Positions 1 to 3,885 of a stretch of 6,702 nt of DNA are shown piece by piece. The notes below the pieces were generated by a model. The model saw nothing but the letters and a program-made list of their open reading frames with translations, did no database searches and was not told where the DNA came from. Source of the DNA: Rhodospirillales bacterium (GTDB taxonomy: Bacteria > Pseudomonadota > Alphaproteobacteria > Acetobacterales > Acetobacteraceae); NCBI GenBank assembly GCA_028866445.1, contig JAGWIE010000074.1:1-6702 (forward strand). Reading direction: 5' to 3'. How positions within the stretch are numbered: the stretch's first letter is position 1; each line of letters begins with the position of its first letter. The position numbers and the translations under genes were made by a program.

Positions 1-47
1 TTAAGAATTTGTTTGAGAAAACGCTGGAGAATGGTCGGGTGAGACCA

Positions 48-122
48 TGGTAGCGGCGGAAGGATTTGAACCTCCGACCAAGGGATTATGATTCCCCTGC
101 TCTACCACTGAGCTACGCCGCC
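48..122 (-). tRNA. tRNA-Met (anticodon CAT), elongator type
   Basis: The minus strand folds into a complete 75-nt cloverleaf with the 3' CCA encoded (TGG at 48-50 on the plus strand). The acceptor stem has seven pairs, the first a G-U wobble. The D loop is short (AGTGGTA). The anticodon stem has five pairs around the loop ATCATAA, and the T stem has five pairs closing TTCAAAT. Pairing at position 1-72 and the lack of three G-C pairs at the base of the anticodon stem argue against initiator tRNA-fMet. CAT is also the gene-level anticodon of the lysidine-modified tRNA-Ile2, but the GGAATCATAATCC core matches what I know of alphaproteobacterial elongator tRNA-Met. That it is a tRNA is near certain; the Met identity is less so. 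Confidence 0.93.
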
Positions 123-137
123 ATTGAGGTGAGGCAG

Positions 138-166
138 CGGGTACTTCGCCCCGCCCCGGAAGTCAA
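138..166 (-). promoter_or_regulatory. Possible promoter of the tRNA-Met gene
   Basis: Read on the minus strand, a good -35 box TTGACT (166-161) is followed after 17 bases by a weak -10 box TACCCG (143-138). This would start transcription about 8-10 bases before the mature tRNA 5' end, the expected geometry. Only the -35 is convincing; the -10 matches the consensus poorly. Confidence 0.35.
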
Positions 167-232
167 TGCCCGCGGTAAATCCCGTATCCGGCCCATCTTT
201 GCGCCATTTTCAGGCGTGCGGTAGAGCCGCTC

Positions 233-826
233 ATGCCCGCCCCGCGCCTCCTCCTCGCCAGCATCTCCGCCAGCCGCAAAACCATGCTGCACAATGCGGG
301 CGTTGTGTTCGAGGCGCTACCCTCCGGCGTCGATGAGGCTGCGCTTAAATCGGGTTTCTCCGGCCCGCCCGCTTCGTTGGCGTCTGCCTTGGCCCAGGCA
401 AAGGCACATGCCGTCTCCGCCCGTCACCCCCAGGCGCTGGTCATCGGCGCGGACCAGCTTCTGGTCTGTGGCGATAAAATTTACGACAAACCCCGAAACC
501 TTGCTGAAGCTGGCGTGCATCTGCGGGCACTGTCAGGCCGCACGCATCATCTCGTCACTTCGGCCTGCCTGGTGCAAGGCGGGGCGCAGCAATGGCTTCA
601 TGCGGAACAGGCCACGCTCACCATGCGCGCCCTTGGCGATAACTTCCTGGCCGATTACCTCGCCACCGAAGCAGCGGAAGTTCTGCATTGCGTCGGGGCG
701 TACCGGCTGGAAGGCCCGGGCGCGCAGCTTTTCACCCGCATCGAGGGCGATTATTTCACGGTTCTTGGTCTGCCGTTGCTGGCTTTGCTCGGCGCTTTGC
801 GGGCGCGGGGCGTGCTGGCGGCATAG
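233..826 (+). CDS. maf: Maf family nucleoside triphosphate pyrophosphatase
   Basis: Cytosolic Maf/Ham1-fold enzyme of 197 residues, the usual family length. Family knowledge: Maf proteins hydrolyse non-canonical or modified nucleoside triphosphates to the monophosphate and pyrophosphate, and some are tied to septum-formation arrest. Visible motifs are the N-terminal LASISASRK with Arg15, DE at 34-35, the conserved Lys57, the core IGADQ (71-75) followed by Lys82 and KP (86-87), and the C-terminal EGDYFTVLGLPL (171-182). The ADQ core and overall style resemble the YceF-like (7-methyl-GTP) branch more than the YhdE-like dTTP/UTP branch, which has ADT; substrate is therefore inferred. The ATG at 233 puts the N-terminal motif at its normal place, though no strong Shine-Dalgarno precedes it. 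Its 3' end runs 71 bp into the opposing XRE gene. The aroE/coaE/dnaQ genes that accompany Maf in many alphaproteobacteria are absent here. Confidence 0.93.
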   Translation: MPAPRLLLASISASRKTMLHNAGVVFEALPSGVDEAALKSGFSGPPASLASALAQAKAHAVSARHPQALVIGADQLLVCGDKIYDKPRNLAEAGVHLRALSGRTHHLVTSACLVQGGAQQWLHAEQATLTMRALGDNFLADYLATEAAEVLHCVGAYRLEGPGAQLFTRIEGDYFTVLGLPLLALLGALRARGVLAA

Positions 827-1184
827 CAGGCTGGGCCGCGTCCAGCAGCGCCTGCATCGCCGCCACTGTCTCCGGGTCCAGGTTTCGTAAGCTCCTGGCC
901 AGGCGGTTGGCCAGCGCGGTCTGCTCTGCGGTCAACCCGGCGCTGTTCAGCTTCAGCCGCGGGCGTGAGAGTTTGGCAAGTGCTGTCAGCTCATCCGCGT
1001 CATCCCAGATCAACCCGAAAAACTGGCAAACCTGGTGCACCAGCCCGGCTGAGACAGCCCCCCGCTGTCCATGCTCCAGCGCCGAGAGATAGGCCGGGGA
1101 AACCTGCAATGCCGCCGCCATATCCTTCAGCAATATGCCCCGCGCCTGGCGCAAGGCGCGCAGCTTTTCGCCAAACGGCGTCAT
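756..1184 (-). CDS. XRE-family helix-turn-helix transcriptional regulator
   Basis: Protein of 142 residues with an N-terminal XRE/Cro-type helix-turn-helix at about 6-60; the turn and recognition helix are in the SPAYLSALEHGQRG stretch (29-42). It probably binds DNA as a dimer; its targets are unknown. After the domain comes a conserved-looking segment with a predicted helix at about 84-116, then a Pro/Ala/Lys/Arg-rich tail (120-142). The ATG at 1184 is chosen over an upstream extension to 1298 because it has a textbook Shine-Dalgarno (AAGGAGG, four bases away), overlaps the smr stop codon as ATGA, and starts exactly at the HTH domain. It is last in the DUF1192-smr-xre cluster and is probably translationally coupled to smr. 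The last 23 codons lie antisense to the end of maf, so the tail may be a recent read-through extension. Similar XRE proteins beside Smr genes are familiar from alphaproteobacteria (recalled, not checked). Confidence 0.88.
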   Translation of the reverse strand: MTPFGEKLRALRQARGILLKDMAAALQVSPAYLSALEHGQRGAVSAGLVHQVCQFFGLIWDDADELTALAKLSRPRLKLNSAGLTAEQTALANRLARSLRNLDPETVAAMQALLDAAQPAMPPARPAPAKRRAKPATADQEP

Positions 1185-1789
1185 GTCGCCTCCTTGGCCC
1201 GCCTGCGGCGCAACAGCACCCTTATGGAACCGGCATTGCGCGCGTGCGGGTGCGCCAGCGCCAGAATCAGTGGCCGCAACGCGGGCGTGTTCAGCCAATG
1301 CGGCAGCTCCCGCGCCAAAATCTCGCCATTGCCGGTGATAATCTCCACACAGCGCAAACCTGTCGCGTGCGACATTTCCAGAAACCGGGACACCTCCTGG
1401 TGCGCCCGCGCGGCGGTATGCCCGTGTAAATCCAGCCTTGCCTCGGCGCGCATTTTCTGGGCGCTAAACCGGCTCCATGTGGCTTTATCAAGCCCGGAGG
1501 GCGTGGCGTTAACCCCAAGCCAGGTGGTCGGTTTGCCCGGCTTGGCGCGTGGTGGCGGGGTTTCAAGCGCGGCGGGGGCCGGTGGCGGGGGCTGGGGTGC
1601 CGCCAGCTCAGGCGGTCTGGCCCGCCCCGGCATCAGGCTGGTCAGCGTCCGGCCATAAGCCGCCCAAAGCTCGAGATCCTCCGGCGAGAGCCCTTTTATT
1701 TTGCGTGGAGTTTTTCGCATGGCCGTGTTGCCATTTCCGGCTGCGGCCGTAGCCGGTTTGCCCGGTGGCATGGTCCTGCCCGCTTTCAC
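1181..1789 (-). CDS. Smr-domain protein (MutS2 C-terminal-like nuclease domain)
   Basis: A 202-residue protein in this reading. The C-terminal half is a Smr domain (about 117-196), with the family signature LDLHGHT (119-125) and the ITGNGE loop (151-156), ending in SIRVLLRRRR. Smr domains of this kind have nicking or branched-DNA/RNA endonuclease activity; the cellular substrate here is unknown. The N-terminal part has a short conserved block (LSPEDLELWAAYGRTLTSL, 34-52) and then a Pro/Ala-rich linker (about 57-90). The start is uncertain. The GTG at 1789 overlaps the upstream stop as GTGA, suggesting coupling. ATG at 1771 or 1720 is also possible, and 1720 would begin directly at the basic MRKTPRK block typical of relatives. 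The usual TGKG motif reads TGNG here. The stop overlaps the xre start. Confidence 0.88.
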   Translation of the reverse strand: MKAGRTMPPGKPATAAAGNGNTAMRKTPRKIKGLSPEDLELWAAYGRTLTSLMPGRARPPELAAPQPPPPAPAALETPPPRAKPGKPTTWLGVNATPSGLDKATWSRFSAQKMRAEARLDLHGHTAARAHQEVSRFLEMSHATGLRCVEIITGNGEILARELPHWLNTPALRPLILALAHPHARNAGSIRVLLRRRRAKEAT

Positions 1790-1989
1790 GCCCCCGCGGG
1801 CGGCTTGAAAAACAGCGCCGCCGCCGCTGCATGGGCCTTTTTAGCACTGATTGCCTCGCGTACCCGGCTAATCTCGGCCTCCAGCTCCGCGATGTAAAGC
1901 GTCAGCTCTTCCACCCCCAGCCTGTCCAGCAAGGGCGGTTCCAGCAGTTTTTTGGGCTTTTGCGGTAAATCTTCTTCTGAAATTGTCAT
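1786..1989 (-). CDS. DUF1192 family small coiled-coil protein
   Basis: A small acidic-to-helical protein of 67 residues. It opens with the family-typical DLPQKPKKL segment (7-15), continues with a helix rich in Glu/Leu/Ile heptads (about 22-50, GVEELTLYIAELEAEISRVR) and closes with an Ala-rich FFKPP tail. This order is the hallmark of DUF1192, a short family of unknown function found in alphaproteobacteria; it is probably a cytosolic coiled-coil adaptor, but no function is known to me. The ATG at 1989 is the natural start; no clear Shine-Dalgarno is visible. It is the first gene of a minus-strand cluster and its TGA overlaps the GTG of the smr gene by four bases. It is divergent from trcR. 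Confidence 0.85.
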   Translation of the reverse strand: MTISEEDLPQKPKKLLEPPLLDRLGVEELTLYIAELEAEISRVREAISAKKAHAAAAALFFKPPAGA

Positions 1990-1998
1990 GGGATACTA

Positions 1999-2028
1999 TT
2001 GACCTAGGGGTGGCGCGGGCTTGATAAG
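1999..2028 (+). promoter_or_regulatory. Candidate promoter of trcR
   Basis: TTGACC (1999-2004) and GATAAG (2023-2028) are separated by 18 bases and would give a start near 2035 with a leader of about 80 nt. The -10 box lies inside an imperfect dyad, GCGGGCTT (2015-2022) facing AAGCCCCGC (2026-2034) with one bulged base, which could be an operator or chance. No GANTC methylation site and no TTAA-N7-TTAA CtrA box was found in 1990-2115. Confidence 0.4.
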
Positions 2029-2035
2029 CCCCGCG

Positions 2036-2097
2036 AGTTGAACTTGCGAGGCCGAAGCGAGTAACTATGTCCGTTCCGGGCGCCTCGGCCCGAAACG
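2036..2097 (+). promoter_or_regulatory. Structured 5' leader of trcR
   Basis: Two hairpins can form between the candidate promoter and the trcR start. The first pairs AGTT (2036-2039) with AACT (2063-2066) and CTTGC (2043-2047) with GCGAG (2057-2061). The second pairs CGTT plus CGGGC (2072-2081) with GCCCG plus AACG (2088-2097), with one C/A mismatch and a six-base loop. The second ends four bases before the GAAGG (2101-2105) that is the likely ribosome-binding site. GCGAG occurs three times (2033, 2046, 2057). Pairing was worked out by eye; no known riboswitch class is recognised. Confidence 0.35.
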
Positions 2098-2115
2098 TAT
2101 GAAGGTATCCGATCC

Positions 2116-2688
2116 ATGTCCCTGCCCCTTATGCCCAAAGCTACTGCAGTCTGGCTGATTGACAAGACCGGACTCACCTTCGAGCAGATCGCCGAGTTCT
2201 GCGGTATGCACCCGCTGGAAGTCCAGGCCATCGCGGATGGCGAGGTGGCGCAGGGCATCAATGGTTACGACCCCGTGGCCAATAAGCAGATCACCGCCGA
2301 GGACATCACCCGTTGCGAGGCCGACCCCAGCCGCCGCCTGAAGCTCTTGCCACAGCCGGAAATGCACAAAAAGCAGAAGGGCGGCCGCTACACCCCGGTT
2401 GCCAAGCGCAACGACAGGCCAGACGCAATCCTGTTCCTGCTCCGCAGCTATCCGCACCTCACGGATGCGCAAATTATTAAGCTGCTCGGCACCACCAAGG
2501 ACACCATTCAGAAAATCCGCGACCGTTCGCACTGGAACAGCGCGAATATCAAACCGCGCGACCCCGTCATTCTGGGCCTGTGCAAACAGGCTGACTTGAA
2601 CGACGCTGTTTCTGCCGCGAATGACAGGCTGACGCGCGAAGGGCTAACCCCGCCACCCCCGCCCAGCTCCAGCACGGAAGCTGCCTAA
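2116..2688 (+). CDS. trcR: TrcR, cell cycle transcriptional regulator (DUF1013)
   Basis: A 190-residue DUF1013 protein, a family now annotated as cell-cycle transcriptional regulator TrcR and restricted largely to alphaproteobacteria. The characteristic opening MSLPLMPKATAVWLIDKTGL (1-20) leads into a first helix-turn-helix-like block (about 17-42, TFEQIAEFCGMHPLEVQAIA). A second lies at about 101-140 (LTDAQIIKLLGTTKDTIQKI), followed by the family-typical HWNSANIKPRDPVILGLC (139-156). The middle (70-100) is a basic linker ending RYTPVAKR. The tail has a run of prolines and low complexity. It is expected to bind DNA in the nucleoid and influence cell-cycle gene expression; targets cannot be read here. 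The ATG at 2116 fits the family start exactly; GAAGG sits ten bases upstream, a rather long spacing. It stands alone, with a divergent DUF1192 cluster upstream and a hairpin terminator just past its stop. Confidence 0.95.
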   Translation: MSLPLMPKATAVWLIDKTGLTFEQIAEFCGMHPLEVQAIADGEVAQGINGYDPVANKQITAEDITRCEADPSRRLKLLPQPEMHKKQKGGRYTPVAKRNDRPDAILFLLRSYPHLTDAQIIKLLGTTKDTIQKIRDRSHWNSANIKPRDPVILGLCKQADLNDAVSAANDRLTREGLTPPPPPSSSTEAA

Positions 2689-2698
2689 CCCATACGAA

Positions 2699-2722
2699 AA
2701 AGGGGGCCAGATGGCCCCCTTT
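2699..2722. terminator. Bidirectional rho-independent terminator between trcR and the YdcH-like gene
   Basis: A perfect ten-pair stem AAAGGGGGCC (2699-2708) / GGCCCCCTTT (2713-2722) closes a four-base loop, AGAT. An outer dyad, ATACG (2692-2696) with CGTAT (2724-2728), extends it. On the minus strand the stem is followed by five T residues, so it ends the minus-strand transcript well; on the plus strand the T run is three. It lies 11 bases past the trcR stop and 24 bases past the YdcH-like stop, serving both convergent genes. Confidence 0.9.
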
Positions 2723-2745
2723 CCGTATTCGTCGTAGCGTGAACC

Positions 2746-2913
2746 TCACTGCGTTCCTAGCCGTTCCATTTCTTCCTTAAGTCGCAATTTTTCCACCTTC
2801 AAACGGGATATGGCCGTCATGTCAGGTTGTGGCCGCCTGTCCTCAGCGGCGATTTTGCTTTCAAGGCTGGCGTGGCGCCCCTTCAGGGCATCGATACGCG
2901 ATTGCAGGTTCAT
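2746..2913 (-). CDS. YdcH family (DUF465) small protein
   Basis: A 55-residue minus-strand protein. It begins MNLQSRIDALKGRHASLE and carries the DUF465 pattern: a first helix with RIDALKGRHASLESKI (6-21), a short turn with ED RRPQPD (24-31), and a second helix with LKVEKLRLKEEMERL (38-52). The family is a short helical hairpin, usually 50-75 residues, of unknown function. An in-frame TAG lies just before the start region, so the ATG at 2913 is the only sensible ATG start. An AGGAGA sits 11 bases before it, somewhat distant. A longer plus-strand open frame covers the same DNA but has no family resemblance. It follows the sulfotransferase after 144 bp and ends at the bidirectional terminator, so it may be transcribed from its own promoter or by read-through. 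Confidence 0.88.
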   Translation of the reverse strand: MNLQSRIDALKGRHASLESKIAAEDRRPQPDMTAISRLKVEKLRLKEEMERLGTQ

Positions 2914-3057
2914 AATGAATGGTGTCTCCTAATGGCTGTTGCCAACGAAACTCCAGGCTGCCCCCAATTCCTCGGCAGGCCCTGCCCGGAGGGTCAGGCT
3001 AGCCCCAACACCGCCAAACTGTCACCTAAAATCCGGGTCAGATCATTCGTGCCCGCA
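2914..3057. other. Intergenic region between sulfotransferase and YdcH-like gene
   Basis: No gene or clear terminator with a T run is seen here. The only structure noticed is an imperfect GC-rich dyad at 2970-2992 (CCTCGGCA and TGCCCGGAGG around a short centre). No convincing -35/-10 pair for the YdcH-like gene was found, so whether it is co-transcribed with the sulfotransferase is open. Confidence 0.4.
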
Positions 3058-3879
3058 TCAATTTTGTGGATAACCGAATTTCTCCATCACCGGCCCATGG
3101 GCCTGCCATAGCCTCGCGGCCTGTTCTGGCGTCAATTGCTCGCGCCAGCCCCCCGCTTTGCCAGACCTAAAAAACTTCCCGACCTTGGCTCCGCTTGCCT
3201 GGTAGCCTTCCCGGTCTTCCTGCCCCGCCAGCGTGGTAAAGCTGCTGAAGCTGATCGCCCGAGCCAGGCGCTCTGGGTCCGCCGCCGCATCCCGCTCCCC
3301 TAGAAACCGGATAACCCGCCCAAACCCAAGCATTGGGTCCGCAATCAGGTCTTCATACCGCACCAGCAACCGGCGCGGTGCCGCCACCCAAGAGAGTGCA
3401 TGGCGCGACCATGAAGAGAGTAGCTCGAACACCTGCGCCCCGTCACTGGCATTGGCCGCCCCTTCCTGGCCCATGAAGTCAATCATCTCATCCACGCTCT
3501 TGCCGGTAAAAGCAGCGTAGGAAAGTGCCACATCCCTTGGGTCGCGCACGATATAAATTGCCCCGGCGGTTGGCCCCGGCGTACAAAGGTCAGTGCCATG
3601 AACCGATAAATTCGCGTTATGGGTTTTCACGAAAACCAGATCATCATGCAGCCGGGTCAGCGCTTCATGCACTTCAGCCCGCTTCGCCTGCACCGCGCGG
3701 GGCTCCAGCACCTCTCCCGGGGTCCCGAAAAACGCTGCCGCGCATTCGGCCACGGAAAAATCCACCAGGCTGTTTATGCTATGCGGCGTCTCTGCATTCA
3801 CAATGTAATTATGCAGAAACGCCCGCACCCAGGTGTTGCCGGATTTCGGGTAGGAGGCGAGCCAGACGAGCTTGCCCAT
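3058..3879 (-). CDS. PAPS-dependent sulfotransferase (Sulfotransfer_1 type)
   Basis: A 273-residue cytosolic-type sulfotransferase, which would move a sulfuryl group from PAPS to a hydroxyl or amine acceptor. The PAPS-binding 5' loop is SYPKSGNTW (9-17) with Lys12. KTH (85-87) carries the likely catalytic His87. The 3'-phosphate site is VRDPRDVALSY (111-121), with Arg112 and Ser120 at the canonical eight-residue spacing. The RSGKAGGWREQLT block (238-250) matches the family's C-terminal RKGxxGxW motif. No signal peptide or membrane segment is present, and length is normal, so it looks intact. The acceptor is unknown; no glycosyltransferase, lipid or PAPS-synthesis gene lies in the window. The ATG at 3879 sits immediately at the first beta strand and six bases after the helicase stop, so the two are probably co-transcribed. 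Only a weak GAGG, within the helicase end, precedes it. Confidence 0.93.
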   Translation of the reverse strand: MGKLVWLASYPKSGNTWVRAFLHNYIVNAETPHSINSLVDFSVAECAAAFFGTPGEVLEPRAVQAKRAEVHEALTRLHDDLVFVKTHNANLSVHGTDLCTPGPTAGAIYIVRDPRDVALSYAAFTGKSVDEMIDFMGQEGAANASDGAQVFELLSSWSRHALSWVAAPRRLLVRYEDLIADPMLGFGRVIRFLGERDAAADPERLARAISFSSFTTLAGQEDREGYQASGAKVGKFFRSGKAGGWREQLTPEQAARLWQAHGPVMEKFGYPQN

Positions 3880-3885
3880 GGCTGG

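Noticed and set aside
31..48. Six-base inverted repeat ATGGTC/GACCAT just past the tRNA 3' end, as a tRNA terminator.
   Set aside because: The stem is short, uses the last base of the CCA end, and is not followed by a T run on the minus strand.
48..122. tRNA-Ile2 (lysidine-modified CAT) instead of tRNA-Met.
   Set aside because: The anticodon alone does not decide, but the anticodon-arm sequence resembles alphaproteobacterial elongator Met more than Ile2.
1185..1298. N-terminal extension of the XRE protein to an upstream start at 1298.
   Set aside because: It would overlap the Smr domain coding region by over 100 bp, has no domain character, and the ATG at 1184 has a near-perfect ribosome-binding site.
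1071..1658. Long plus-strand open frame opposite smr and xre.
   Set aside because: Composition is Arg/Pro/Gly-rich without domains, as expected for the antisense of GC-rich genes; the minus-strand frames carry clear domains.
2827..3111. Plus-strand open frame of 94 codons over the YdcH-like gene.
   Set aside because: No recognisable motif, it runs into the sulfotransferase 3' end, and the minus-strand DUF465 frame explains the DNA.
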